64,000 bases of DNA from Archangiaceae bacterium (lineage in GTDB: Bacteria > Myxococcota > Myxococcia > Myxococcales > Myxococcaceae). Below are positions 48,209 through 58,659 of the stretch, piece by piece. Where the stretch lies: NCBI GenBank assembly GCA_016714225.1, contig JADJNS010000006.1:186001-250000 (forward strand), in the 5' to 3' direction. The stretch's first letter is position 1. Every line of letters begins with the position of its first letter. The position numbers and the translations under genes were made by a program. Below the pieces are notes generated by a model. It saw nothing but the letters and a program-made list of their open reading frames with translations. It ran no database searches and had not been told where the DNA came from.

Positions 48209-49627
48209 CTAGGGAAGCAGCTCGAGCCGCACCGGCATCGACGCGTAGATGTCGCCGAGGCGGGCGGCGGTGGTGTGGGTCGAGAGGGCGCCCGACGCGG
48301 TGCCCGCGGCGTAGATGTAGGTGCCGTTGATCTCCTGGTAGACGGGAGCGCCGCTGTCGCCCGAAGCCGAGCGGGTCGAGAACTCGAGCACGCGGAGGGT
48401 GATCAGGGGGCAGCGGGCGTTGTTGGGGTCGCCGGGAATGTAGTAGCGCCTCGGGTCGCAGGCGGTGACGGTCTTGTTGTTGGAGACTGCCAGGCCACAG
48501 CCGTAGCCGGTGGAGACGCCCATCTTGCAGAGCACCGTCCACGGGGTCACCGCGGAAGGCCCGAGGACGTTCTTGACCTTCCTGCCCGGGTACACCCAGC
48601 CGCCCGTCGCCCAGTAGCGGTTGTCGATGCGAATGCGCTCGACGTCGACCCCGTAGGTGCCGTCGTAGGTGGTGATCTGGCGCACCGGGCCGATGCCCTG
48701 CTGGCCGTGAATCCACGAGACGTTCATCGGGGAGCAGTGGCCCGCGGTGAGCAGCCAGCCGGTGCCGTCGGTCGACCGGGCGGTGAACCCCGCGGTGCAG
48801 GTGCTGCTGACCGAGTGCCAGCCGCCGTACAGGTCTTGCAGCAAGAAGCTGGCAGAGGTGAGCCTGATGCCGCCTCGCAGCGGCGAGCCGCAGGCGCTCT
48901 GACTGCTGCACGCGGTGAGCTCTGACCTGGGGCCCTCGATCACCTCGACCAGCGCTCCGAACTCGTGGCGGAGGCTCTTGGCCACCTCGACGAGCGACCG
49001 GGCGCCGTCGCGCTGCCCGTCGGGGTCGACGCTCACCAACACCCGGTTCTTGGGCTCATCGGTCTGCACCGCGGTGACCGAGGCCTGAAACCAACCGGGG
49101 GTCTGCAGTCGCCGGCTCAGCTCCTCGAGGGTCGCGTCGAGCTCGCCGAGGCTGTAGTTGACCGGGTCGAGAATCACGGTCGCGGAGCCGACGAAGCGAG
49201 CTGCGGTGCCTTTGGCGTCGGCGGTTCGATCTCCGCGAAAGGCGACGTGCACCGCGCCACCGTTCGCCTGGTCGACCCACATGCCGCCGAAGTTTTCACC
49301 CAGCACCTCGAGCAGCTCACCGCGGAGCCCGTTGAGCTGCTCCTGCATCGCGATGCGGAGGTCGGCTTCTTCGGGCGACAGCTGGAACGTGTCGACCAGG
49401 TACTGGGCCGAGGCGGTCTTGGGCTGCCGACCGGTGTCGAGGCCGGGGCGCTGGCGACGCAGCGAGACCGGCAGCGAATCGGTTACGAGGTCGTCGGCGG
49501 CGCTGGTGCGCAGCTCCTGCTGGCTCGGGTCGGGGGCGATGAAGTCGGGGTCCTGCGGAACTCCGCAGCCGAGCAGCGCGAGGGCTGAGCAGGCGGCGGC
49601 GACGAGGCTTCGAGGCGAGTGGCGCAA
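48209..49627 (-). CDS. S1-family serine protease lipoprotein (streptogrisin-like)
   Basis: This 472-residue protein starts at a TTG (49627) with GGAGAA upstream. It has a lipoprotein signal (SLVAAACSALALLGC). A propeptide-like region (residues 80-250) precedes the trypsin-fold domain, in which His297 (TAGHC), Asp328 (GVDVERI) and Ser425 (GDSGAP) make the triad. It resembles the streptogrisin/alpha-lytic group with a cleaved pro-region. A longer in-frame start (49774) would put the signal 50 residues into the protein, so I prefer the TTG. Upstream lies the shared regulatory element. Confidence 0.88.
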   Translation of the reverse strand: MRHSPRSLVAAACSALALLGCGVPQDPDFIAPDPSQQELRTSAADDLVTDSLPVSLRRQRPGLDTGRQPKTASAQYLVDTFQLSPEEADLRIAMQEQLNGLRGELLEVLGENFGGMWVDQANGGAVHVAFRGDRTADAKGTAARFVGSATVILDPVNYSLGELDATLEELSRRLQTPGWFQASVTAVQTDEPKNRVLVSVDPDGQRDGARSLVEVAKSLRHEFGALVEVIEGPRSELTACSSQSACGSPLRGGIRLTSASFLLQDLYGGWHSVSSTCTAGFTARSTDGTGWLLTAGHCSPMNVSWIHGQQGIGPVRQITTYDGTYGVDVERIRIDNRYWATGGWVYPGRKVKNVLGPSAVTPWTVLCKMGVSTGYGCGLAVSNNKTVTACDPRRYYIPGDPNNARCPLITLRVLEFSTRSASGDSGAPVYQEINGTYIYAAGTASGALSTHTTAARLGDIYASMPVRLELLP

Positions 49628-49680
49628 AGGGGGTTCTCCAGTGGGTGCTGCGAGTGGGTCGACGCGGGAGTGCAAGTGCG

Positions 49681-49701
49681 GCACCAGCGGGGCGCTGGTG
49701 C
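49681..49701. promoter_or_regulatory. Perfect hairpin in the protease 5' region
   Basis: GCACCAGCG and CGCTGGTGC are separated by three bases (21 bases in all), making a nine-base-pair stem between the shared element and the TTG start. Its role is unknown; it may influence translation of the protease gene. Confidence 0.5.
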
Positions 49702-49733
49702 GGCAGCGCGCGGTTGCGGGCACCTCGAGCGCC

Positions 49734-49777
49734 GAGCTGTGGTGGCGCAGACCAACCGTGGTCTGCGAGACCACAAC
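49734..49777. promoter_or_regulatory. Candidate shared regulatory element, copy 2
   Basis: GAGCTGTGGTGGCGCAGACC, then AACCGTGGTCTGCGAGACCACAAC in which GTGGTCT and AGACCAC form an inverted repeat. It lies 106 bases before the protease start and matches the element at 40660-40706. Confidence 0.65.
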
Positions 49778-49869
49778 CGGCGGTGCGTCGCGAGCGCGGA
49801 AAGGCGCGTCAGTTGTGCGAAGCTCGGCGAACGCGTGGGGTCGGCAGGGTCAGCGGCTGAGGGAGCCAG

Positions 49870-50337
49870 GTGAAAGAGGTCTCGGCGGGAGTGTTGCTGT
49901 ACCGGCAGGTCAGCGGGGGCACCGAGGTGCTGCTGGGCCACTTCGGCGGGCCGTTCTTCGCGCGCAAAGACGTCGGCGCGTGGGGCCTGCCCAAGGGGCA
50001 CGTCGAGCCCGGTGAGGCGCTCGAGGTGGCGGCGCGGCGCGAGCTGAAAGAAGAGACCGGCATCGAGGTGACGGGCGAGCTGCTGTCGCTCGGCTCGGTG
50101 ACGCAGAAGTCGGGCAAGGTGGTGCACGCGTGGGCGGCGCGCGGAGACTTCGACCCGGCGGCGCTGAAGAGCAACACGTTCGAGCTGGTGTGGCCCCCGG
50201 GGTCGGGGCAGGTGCAGCGGTTTCCCGAGCTCGACCGGGTGGCGTGGCTGGACCTCGAGACAGCGCGCTCGAAGGTGGTGCCGGCGCAGGCCGAGTTTCT
50301 GGCTCGGCTGGCGGCGCTGCTGGCGAAGGGGAGTTGA
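49870..50337 (+). CDS. NUDIX hydrolase
   Basis: This 155-residue pyrophosphohydrolase has a clear Nudix box at residues 43-65 (GHVEPGEALEVAARRELKEE followed by TGIEV). It starts at a GTG (49870). The flanking strands fit the usual Nudix fold. Substrates of this family range from damaged nucleotides to nucleotide sugars; this one cannot be inferred. It precedes the giant secreted protein gene by 29 bases. Confidence 0.92.
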   Translation: MKEVSAGVLLYRQVSGGTEVLLGHFGGPFFARKDVGAWGLPKGHVEPGEALEVAARRELKEETGIEVTGELLSLGSVTQKSGKVVHAWAARGDFDPAALKSNTFELVWPPGSGQVQRFPELDRVAWLDLETARSKVVPAQAEFLARLAALLAKGS

Positions 50338-50366
50338 TTCACAGCGAGAAGGCGAAAGAGGGGTTC

Positions 50367-53300
50367 ATGCGTCACCTGCGTCGGGTCGTCGCGGTCGGTC
50401 TCGTGCTCGTAGCTTCGGTCGTTCACGCCCAGACGCAGGGAGGTGGCCACCTGGCGTGGTCGACGTCGACGCAAGGGGCTCCGGCGGGGCAGGTGAGGGT
50501 GACGGCGTACCTGGGGCTGGCCTACCGGGCGAGCTCGTTTCCGTCTCCGACGGTGGGCTCGACGGTGTCGCGCAACGTGCTGCAGGTCACCGGCATGAAC
50601 GGGTTCACCACCTCGATCAGCGCGGTTCAGACGGTGACGGCGTTCGATGCGAATGGGAACTTCATCGACACGGTGGGGACGTTCACCGTCGACGCGCCGC
50701 CGTCGGCTTTTCCGATCACGCTCGCGGTCGATGCGTGCTGCACGTTGACGCCGCTGACCGAGGGCAACGCGAACGCGCCGTTCAAGCTGAGCGCGGTGGT
50801 GCCGAGCGCGGCGACGCCGGCGAGCTCGCCGCGGTACCTGGGGCCGACGCGGGTGTGGTTGGTGGCGAACCAGGCGGCGACGTTCACGCTGCCGGTGCTT
50901 TCGCCGAGCGGCATGACGACGACGTTCGCGATCGCGCCCGGCAGCGCGTCGGGGCTGCCGTTTCCGGTGCCGGCGGGTACGGCGGGGTGCGCGGCGGGCT
51001 GCGCGACGCCGCCGGCGCAGGCGCTGACGGTGAGCGCTGACGGGCGCATCAGCTGGACTCCGCAGGTGGCGAACGCCTTCATGGTGCAGCTCACTGCGAC
51101 GGCGGTGGACTCGGGGGGAATGGCGAGAGGGTCGATTCCGATCGAGCTGGAGCTGCGGACGATTCCCGCGCCGCCGGTGACGATCTCTCCGTGCGGGGGG
51201 ACGTTCGGGGTGTGGGTCGGGCTCGAGACGGTGATTCCGCTGACGGCGGCGACGTCGCAGCCGGCGCAGACGGTCGCGGCGATGGCGACGGTGTTGCCGC
51301 CAGGCGGCGTTCTCGCGACGGTCGATGCGGCTTTGGCGGCGAGCCGTCGCTACGAGCTGCGCTGGACGCCGCAGATCGGGGCGACCACGGGCGTGGCGGT
51401 GGTCGAGGCGTTCGATACGGCCAGCAACCACTCGGTGAGCTGCGTGTACACGCTCGAGCTGCGCGAGGCGAAACTCGACCTGGTGACCGGCGTGGTGCGC
51501 GACTTCGCCTCGACTGCACCCGACTTCAATCGACCGAATGGAGATGCCGCCAACCGCCTGGTGGCGACGGCGCTGGGCGCGAACCGGAAGCCGGTGTTCG
51601 CGCCGGTGGCGGCCGCGACGACGGTGCAGAGCGCGGCGACGTTCGACACCTGGTTCAACGGGGGGACGTCGAAGGCCCACACGGTGACGCTGTCGGACTT
51701 CGGGCAGGCGAACCCCGACGTGCGGGCGTTCGCGTCGAGCGCGTTCTTCCCCATCGACGGGCAGCTGCTCGGAAACGAGAGCGCGGCGCACAACAACTTT
51801 TTCACGTGGGAGGCGCACACGGCGTTCGACGCGACGCCGGGCACGCAGCTGTCGTTCACGTCGTCGGACGATCTGTGGGTGTTCTTGAACGGCACGCTGG
51901 CGGTGGACCTGGGCGGAGTGCACACCGCGACGACGAAGCTGATCGACCTGGGCGCGCTGGGGCTGACGTCGGGCACGGTGATGATGGACGTGTTCTACGC
52001 GCACCGCGGTCAGCACGTGCCGATGCTGTCGTTTCAGAAGGAGAAGCGGGGGTGCGCGACTCCGACGGTGCTGAACGTCGCGCCGGCCTCGATGAGCTAC
52101 CTGGGGGCGAGCCGCTTCGTGGCGCCGGCGACGATTGAGCCGTTGATGGCGGGGGCGGATGCGGGGGTGGCTTGGGCGCCGGTGGCGTTCGACCCGTCGA
52201 GCGGGTTTCGGGCGACGTTCCGGGTCGGGTTGAGCGGGGCCCGGCAGGGCATGGCGTTGGTGCTGGCGGCGGCTCCGGGGGTGGGAGCGGGAGGCAGCGG
52301 GCTCGGCTACGACGGGCTGCCGCGGTCGCTGGCGATCGAGCTGGATCCGTTCGTGGATGCGGCGAACGGCGATCTGGGGCCGGAGATCTCGGTGCACAGC
52401 GGCGGCGCGATGGCGAACTCGGCGAACGAGTCGGCGTCGCTGGGGCGGGCGCCGTACCTGGCGTTCTCGCAGCCATGGGTGGACGTGACGATCGAGTACG
52501 ACCGGCCGAGGCCGCAGACGCTGGGGTGGTTGCGTGTCTACGCGACGTTCACGCAGAACCTGCCGCCGGTGATGGAGCTGCCGATCGACGCGAGCTTCTT
52601 CGGGACGACGTTCGGGACGGCGCAGGTGAGCCTGGGGTTGTCGGGGGGTGGCTCGAGCACCACGTCAGCGATCGACGTGACGGGCTTCGCGGTGACCGTG
52701 CAGGACCTCGACGGAGACGGCGTCGATGCGTGTGCAGATTCATGCGTGAGCGACCCGCTGAAGGTGGCTCCGGGGGTGTGCGGGTGCGGAGTCGCGGATG
52801 CCGATGGGGATGGAGATGGCGTGGCGGACTGCATCGACAACTGCCCGACGGTCGCGAATTCGAATCAGGCCGATGCTGATGGGGATCACGTCGGTGATGC
52901 GTGCGAGCTCGGCGACGCGGGCTTCCCCGACGCCGGGAGTGGAGGAGGCGCCGGCGGTGGCGCTGCAGGGGGTGGCACTGCTGGTGGTGGCGCTGCTGGT
53001 GGTGGCGCTGCTGGTGGTGGCGCTGCTGGTGGTGGCGCTGCTGGTGGTGGCACCGCGGGAGGCAGCGGCACCGCAGGAGGCAGCGGCACCGCAGGAGGCA
53101 GCGGCACCGCAGGAGGCAGCGGCACCGCAGGAGGCAGTGGCACCGCAGGAGGCAGTGGCACCGCAGGAGGCAGCGGCACCGCAGGAGGCAGTGGCACCGC
53201 AGGAGGCAGTGGCACCGCAGGAGGCAGCGGCACCGCAGGAGGCAGCGGCACCGCAGGAGGCAGCGGCACCGCAGGAGGCAGCGGCACCGCAGGAGGCAGC

Positions 53301-53453
53301 GGCACCGCAGGAGGCAGCGGCACCGCTGGCGGCGGCACGGGGATGAACGAGCCGGCGCACTGCGGCTGCGCAACGAGTGACGGCAGCGCGGTGTTGGCGC
53401 TCCTCGGAGTGCTGCTCAGCGGAGCGCGGCGGAGAGCGCGGCTCAGGTCTTGA
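50367..53453 (+). CDS. Giant secreted fibro-slime/lectin-like protein with MYXO-CTERM-like sorting tail
   Basis: This 1028-residue protein opens with a signal peptide (VAVGLVLVASVVHAQ). It carries Ig-like strands, a fibro-slime domain (about 368-560, with HNNFFTWEAHTAF and DDLWVFLNG), an L-type lectin-like domain (about 575-775), thrombospondin type 3-like calcium repeats (DADGDGDGVADCIDNCP), a GGSGTA repeat region (about 857-992) and a C-terminal tail with CGC, a hydrophobic helix and an Arg cluster. That tail matches the MYXO-CTERM pattern recognised by myxosortases for surface anchoring. It is probably a surface adhesin or matrix protein. Confidence 0.9.
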   Translation: MRHLRRVVAVGLVLVASVVHAQTQGGGHLAWSTSTQGAPAGQVRVTAYLGLAYRASSFPSPTVGSTVSRNVLQVTGMNGFTTSISAVQTVTAFDANGNFIDTVGTFTVDAPPSAFPITLAVDACCTLTPLTEGNANAPFKLSAVVPSAATPASSPRYLGPTRVWLVANQAATFTLPVLSPSGMTTTFAIAPGSASGLPFPVPAGTAGCAAGCATPPAQALTVSADGRISWTPQVANAFMVQLTATAVDSGGMARGSIPIELELRTIPAPPVTISPCGGTFGVWVGLETVIPLTAATSQPAQTVAAMATVLPPGGVLATVDAALAASRRYELRWTPQIGATTGVAVVEAFDTASNHSVSCVYTLELREAKLDLVTGVVRDFASTAPDFNRPNGDAANRLVATALGANRKPVFAPVAAATTVQSAATFDTWFNGGTSKAHTVTLSDFGQANPDVRAFASSAFFPIDGQLLGNESAAHNNFFTWEAHTAFDATPGTQLSFTSSDDLWVFLNGTLAVDLGGVHTATTKLIDLGALGLTSGTVMMDVFYAHRGQHVPMLSFQKEKRGCATPTVLNVAPASMSYLGASRFVAPATIEPLMAGADAGVAWAPVAFDPSSGFRATFRVGLSGARQGMALVLAAAPGVGAGGSGLGYDGLPRSLAIELDPFVDAANGDLGPEISVHSGGAMANSANESASLGRAPYLAFSQPWVDVTIEYDRPRPQTLGWLRVYATFTQNLPPVMELPIDASFFGTTFGTAQVSLGLSGGGSSTTSAIDVTGFAVTVQDLDGDGVDACADSCVSDPLKVAPGVCGCGVADADGDGDGVADCIDNCPTVANSNQADADGDHVGDACELGDAGFPDAGSGGGAGGGAAGGGTAGGGAAGGGAAGGGAAGGGAAGGGTAGGSGTAGGSGTAGGSGTAGGSGTAGGSGTAGGSGTAGGSGTAGGSGTAGGSGTAGGSGTAGGSGTAGGSGTAGGSGTAGGSGTAGGSGTAGGGTGMNEPAHCGCATSDGSAVLALLGVLLSGARRRARLRS
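52968..53337. repeat. Gly-rich coding repeat (GCTGGTGGTGGC, then GCAGGAGGCAGCGGCACC units)
   Basis: Short repeats of 9 to 18 bases run without interruption, encoding GGGAAGGG and then GGSGTA units near the C-terminus of the giant protein. Repeat number may vary between strains. Confidence 0.9.
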
Positions 53454-54240
53454 GCTGGGCGGCGGGCTGAGCCTTGCCGGGCTTGGCGGGGCCCTGGCCG
53501 CCCATGATGTTGACGCGCACCTTGTTGGGCATGAGGCGGGTCTGGAGGAAGACCATCGCCTTGTTGGTGAAGCTGGTGAGCACGGTGGGCGAGGAGCGGC
53601 TCTTGAGGGCCTTCATGCCCACGTCGACGACCTCGGCGGAGGTCTGGCTGAGGGCCTCGGGCGGCTTCTCGGTCGCGCTGCCGCCGGCGGCAGCGTGGAA
53701 GTTGGTCTTGGTGACGCCGGGGAGCAGGCCAGCGACGTAGATGCCGCGGTGCTTGTTCTCGAACCAGAGGCCCTCGGAGAAGGCCATGACGAAGGCCTTG
53801 GTGGCGGCGTAGGTGCTGGCTCCGGGGAAGCCGAGCAGGGCGAGGGTGGAGGCGACGTTGATGAGGGCGTCTCCGCTCTTGGCGCCGGAGAGGTAGGCGT
53901 GGGAGAGCTCGACGAGGCTGTCGATGTTGAGGCGGGTCATTGCAGCGGTGGTCTCGAGCGGGGTCTCGGAGAAGAAGCCGTAGACACCGACGCCGGCGTT
54001 GTTGATGAGGACGTCGTAGCGGTTCTTCTTCACGTCTTCGGCGACGCGGTGTGTGTCGGCGGCGACCGAGAGATCTGCGGGGAGCGCGCGGTGGCCCTGA
54101 CCGAGGCGTGCGACGATCTCGTCGAGCCTGGCCTTGTTCCGGGCGACGAGGGTGACCTGGTAGCCCTCTTTGGCGAGACGTTCAGCGAACTCGAGGCCGA
54201 TACCACCGCTCGCTCCGGTCACCAGCGCAGTCTTGGACAT
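53443..54240 (-). CDS. Short-chain dehydrogenase/reductase
   Basis: This 265-residue oxidoreductase has an NAD(P)-binding motif TGASGGIG (residues 8-15), NNAGVGVYG, a catalytic Ser in INVASTLAL and the YAATK catalytic Tyr-x3-Lys. It resembles the YqjQ/DltE-like group in the LPGVTKTNF segment. The start is the ATG at 54240 (MSKTALV). Substrate unknown. Its 3' end overlaps the convergent giant-protein gene by 11 bases. Confidence 0.92.
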   Translation of the reverse strand: MSKTALVTGASGGIGLEFAERLAKEGYQVTLVARNKARLDEIVARLGQGHRALPADLSVAADTHRVAEDVKKNRYDVLINNAGVGVYGFFSETPLETTAAMTRLNIDSLVELSHAYLSGAKSGDALINVASTLALLGFPGASTYAATKAFVMAFSEGLWFENKHRGIYVAGLLPGVTKTNFHAAAGGSATEKPPEALSQTSAEVVDVGMKALKSRSSPTVLTSFTNKAMVFLQTRLMPNKVRVNIMGGQGPAKPGKAQPAAQLKT

Positions 54241-54288
54241 GGCGCCCAAGGTAATGCGCGAGCGCTGCGGGTGCGTGAAGAAACGTGT

Positions 54289-54495
54289 TCAGTCGCTCGA
54301 TGACTTGGAGCTCTTGGAGGAAGAGCCGTAGCCGTCGGCGTACCAGCCGCCGCCCTTGAGCTGGAAGCTGGAGACGGAGACCTTGCGGACGACGGGCTTG
54401 CCGCAGGTCTCGTGGCGTTTGAGGGCGGGCTCGGTGATGCGCTGGAGCACTTCGAAGTCTCCGCACTTGGGGCAGCTGTACTCGTAGAGCGGCAT
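54289..54495 (-). CDS. FmdB family zinc ribbon protein
   Basis: This 68-residue protein begins MPLYEYSCPKCGDFEVL and has a second Cys in HETCGKPVVRKV, the FmdB-type zinc ribbon. The tail is Gly/Ser/Lys-rich. Members are thought to act as regulators or small zinc-binding factors. It lies 49 bases upstream of the reductase gene on the same strand. Confidence 0.9.
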   Translation of the reverse strand: MPLYEYSCPKCGDFEVLQRITEPALKRHETCGKPVVRKVSVSSFQLKGGGWYADGYGSSSKSSKSSSD

Positions 54496-54542
54496 ACGAC
54501 TACACAGCTAATTCGTCTGCAGCGGGCGTCAAGGAGGTCGTG

Positions 54543-55257
54543 ATGCTGTGGTTGTGGGTGGTCGTGCTGGGTCAGGCGGGAGACGCGGGGTTACGCGAGG
54601 CCGCCGAGAAGGTGATGACCGAGACGCCGCAGCGCGAGCTGATCGCGATGGGGCAGCAGGCGGTGAAGGGGCTGGGCCCGTACCGGTACCGCATGGCGAA
54701 GCAGGAGCGGGTGGGGGGCGAGCTGTTGCCGGTGCAGGAGGTCGAGGTGTTCGTGCGGGAGCAGCCGTTCGCGGTGCGGCTGCACTTCGTGGGCGGGCCG
54801 GGGAAGGGGCGGAAGGTGCTCTACAACCCGAAGGAGCAGGCGGAGAAGTTTCGGGTGAGAGAGGCGGGGGTGTTGGGCGTGTTCGGAGGGCTGTGGATCG
54901 GGGTGGACTCGAGCCTGGCGAAGAAAGACTCGAACCACACGGTGAGGGAGGCGGGGATGGGGGCGCTGCTGGCGCGGTTCGCTGCGGACCTGGAGAAGGC
55001 CGAGCGCATCGGTGGAATGAAGATTGTGCAGGAGGGCTGGGACGCGAAGGGGAAGTGGTGCTCGGTGTACGTGGCGCCGAACGGGGGGAAAGGACTTCTC
55101 GGCGGCGAAGTCGAGGATCTGCACCGATGTCGAGACGCGGCTGCCCGCGCGCATCGAGTGCTTCGATTCGGCAGGGGCGATGACCGAGAAGTACGAGTTC
55201 AGCGACGCGCGGTCGGCGGTGCACCCGGACAAGTTCTTCGATTCTGCGGAGTTTTGA
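54543..55257 (+). CDS. DUF1571-like exported protein, frameshifted as read
   Basis: The protein has a short hydrophobic leader (MLWLWVVVLGQAGDAG) and a conserved-looking core, EQAEKFRVREAGVLGVFGG and MGALLARFAADLEKAERIGG, matching DUF1571-type periplasmic proteins. AAGGAGG lies five bases before the ATG at 54543. The frame breaks in the six-G run at 55083-55088. Removing one base joins it to NGGKDFSAAKSRICTDV and on to KFFDSAEF at 55257. Its function is unknown; the break is probably a length error. Confidence 0.78.
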
Positions 55258-55270
55258 CCGGTTGTTGCGC

Positions 55271-55299
55271 TTGACTTGGGTGGTGCCACAGCGTACTTA
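55271..55299 (+). promoter_or_regulatory. Sigma70-type promoter of the initiator tRNA
   Basis: TTGACT at 55271-55276 and TACTTA at 55294-55299 are separated by 17 bases. The tRNA begins 13 bases after the -10 box. Confidence 0.85.
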
Positions 55300-55312
55300 C
55301 GCCGGCACATAA

Positions 55313-57001
<1,689 letters not shown>

Positions 57002-57005
<4 letters not shown>

Positions 57006-57208
57006 CGTTTCTTCCCTTTCGGTTCTGAGGGAACGCGGAGCTTCTCACGAACGAGCACGCGCACCGTCTCGGACACTTTCAGCTTCCTCGCTCGTGCGGC
57101 GGCCCGAAGCGCTTCAACGTCTCTTGGGGCGAACCGGACGCCGACCACGAGGGGCTTCGGGTCCCCCGTCTTCCGCCCGCTTCCCTGTCGTCGCCCGCCG
57201 TGCCTCAC
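57002..57208 (-). CDS. Small ribbon-helix-helix-like protein
   Basis: This 68-residue basic protein has a Gly/Arg N-terminus (GGRRQGSGRKTGDPK) and a core VVGVRFAPRDVEALR then KVSETVRVLVRE, the pattern of RHH-type DNA-binding proteins. The GTG at 57208 is the start; a shorter GTG at 57147 is possible. It is coupled to the recombinase gene (four-base overlap) and could regulate it. Its first 95 bases overlap the end of the upstream gene in another frame. Confidence 0.65.
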
Positions 57209-57479
57209 GGAAAGATCGTGCTTGATTTCGTTCTTCTAAATCAAGAGCGCGCACCGCCTGGACGATGAACGGCGGCTCGTCATCCAGCGCCGGCACGAAG
57301 CCGGCGTGGAACATTTCGGCGCAGAGGCGCGCGTAGTCGGCGATGAATGTTTCGAGACGTGGGTCAAGCGAAGGGTCGTCGTCGAACTGCGTGATGGCAC
57401 GCGCGGTACGGTCGAATGTGCAATCGCCGAGCTCGTCGAGCAGCTGGCTCAGGTCGTCGTCGGGATCACGCGGAGGCAT
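57114..57479 (-). CDS. Small acidic hypothetical island protein
   Basis: This 121-residue protein starts MPPRDPDDDLSQLLDELG and has an acidic first half. Its last 40 residues are Arg/Pro-rich and overlap the next gene in another frame, so its real end is less certain. The preceding gene ends 14 bases upstream, consistent with one operon. No family is recognised. Confidence 0.55.
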   Translation of the reverse strand: MPPRDPDDDLSQLLDELGDCTFDRTARAITQFDDDPSLDPRLETFIADYARLCAEMFHAGFVPALDDEPPFIVQAVRALDLEERNQARSFREARRATTGKRAEDGGPEAPRGRRPVRPKRR

Positions 57480-57492
57480 GCGAGCTTCGCCG

Positions 57493-58176
57493 TCAGAACG
57501 GGTTGGACGGATCCGGGGCCTTGGCCAAGAGCTCTCCGTAGAGCCGCACCAGGTCCATCTTCTCGCTCTGCTCGACGTCAGGATAACGGTCTCGGTCGGC
57601 GAGCTCCGCGCGGAGGTCAGCAGCCTCGTTGAGCATTTGGAGATCGTAGATCCTGTGCTTCTCACTGACCCACAGCGCGTCCCTCAGGCAAATGGCGCAG
57701 AGAACCGGCCGCCGCCCCATGACAAGCGGCACAGACATCAAGTTCAGGGTCTCGCCCGTAAAGGAACAGGTGGTCACGCCGTCGGGACCGATGAGGACGT
57801 CGACGACCTGACAGCACTCGCAGTTCGCCGCCGCGTGCATGAGCCTCTCTGTGCGCGGAAGTTCGTCGATGTGCTTCGGAACCGTGGTGATCGGCACGAA
57901 GTGCGGCTCGCCGAACACAATCCCCTCTTTGTTCAGCGGGTCGTCCTCGTCTTGAAGTTCGTCTACGTCGCGGCCGAGGGCTCGGATCAAGTCGAGAGGA
58001 TGGTTGCCGATCAGATACTCGACTGCATGACGGACGTCGCGATCCGTGGTGGCCGTCACCCAGAACAGCTCGACGCGTGCGCCGTAGGGCGAGCTGGCCT
58101 CGCAAAGATCAGTCCATGGCAGCACCACGAGGTACTTGGAGTTCGTGGCAGATCGCTTTTCCGACGTTTCGGTCAC
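57493..58176 (-). CDS. Island protein with CxxC zinc-binding pairs
   Basis: This 227-residue protein is soluble, with a strand-rich N-terminus (KYLVVLPWTDLCE) and two Cys pairs near 118-121 (CECC) and 158-161 (CAIC), which could form a zinc finger. The rest is helical and acidic. No known family is recognised. It lies between two other Cys-pair proteins in the same operon. Confidence 0.65.
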   Translation of the reverse strand: MTETSEKRSATNSKYLVVLPWTDLCEASSPYGARVELFWVTATTDRDVRHAVEYLIGNHPLDLIRALGRDVDELQDEDDPLNKEGIVFGEPHFVPITTVPKHIDELPRTERLMHAAANCECCQVVDVLIGPDGVTTCSFTGETLNLMSVPLVMGRRPVLCAICLRDALWVSEKHRIYDLQMLNEAADLRAELADRDRYPDVEQSEKMDLVRLYGELLAKAPDPSNPF

Positions 58177-58196
58177 AGGTTCGTCCTTTCGAGTAG

Positions 58197-58631
58197 TCAG
58201 TGCCGCGCGCTTCGCTTGACCCGCGCGCCGTTCCGCGCCAGCTGTTCGTAGAACTCCACCAGCCGCCGGTCCCTCTCGCGGGCCAGCCCTTCGGCGTCGA
58301 GGCCTTCGTCAGCCTCGCACTCGTGGTCGATCAGCAGGGACTTGGTCACCCGCAGGCAGTCGAAATCAAGCGAGTGCCCCGCGTCGATGAGCACGACTGC
58401 CGAACGAAGGCAGTCGACGCACACGAGGATCGCGCGCCCGTCATCGTGCCGGGGCAGCTCCGCCATCGAGTACTCACGACCATCCTTCGGATCGACGAAG
58501 CGGTCCGATGGCGGAGAGAGGATGGTGATTCGGGCGCCGCAGACCCCGCACCCGACAAGCATCTCAGTCGGCTTGGAGGAGCCTGCAGCGGTGTTCGTGG
58601 TGTCGTTCGACGGTTTCGAATGGGACGTCAT
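58197..58631 (-). CDS. Small island protein with two Cys-x2-Cys pairs
   Basis: This 144-residue protein has Cys pairs as CGVC near residue 30 and CVDC near 72, the spacing of a zinc ribbon, followed by a helical acidic C-terminus (ERDRRLVEFYEQL). It resembles the neighbouring 227-residue protein in layout, so they may be related. It lies 21 bases upstream of that gene. Confidence 0.62.
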   Translation of the reverse strand: MTSHSKPSNDTTNTAAGSSKPTEMLVGCGVCGARITILSPPSDRFVDPKDGREYSMAELPRHDDGRAILVCVDCLRSAVVLIDAGHSLDFDCLRVTKSLLIDHECEADEGLDAEGLARERDRRLVEFYEQLARNGARVKRSARH

Positions 58632-58659
58632 GCGTGCGTTCCTTTGAGCGGCATTGGGG

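Noticed and set aside
52968..53337. Possible CRISPR array or satellite in the giant protein gene
   Set aside because: It is in frame and encodes GGSGTA repeats; there are no spacers.
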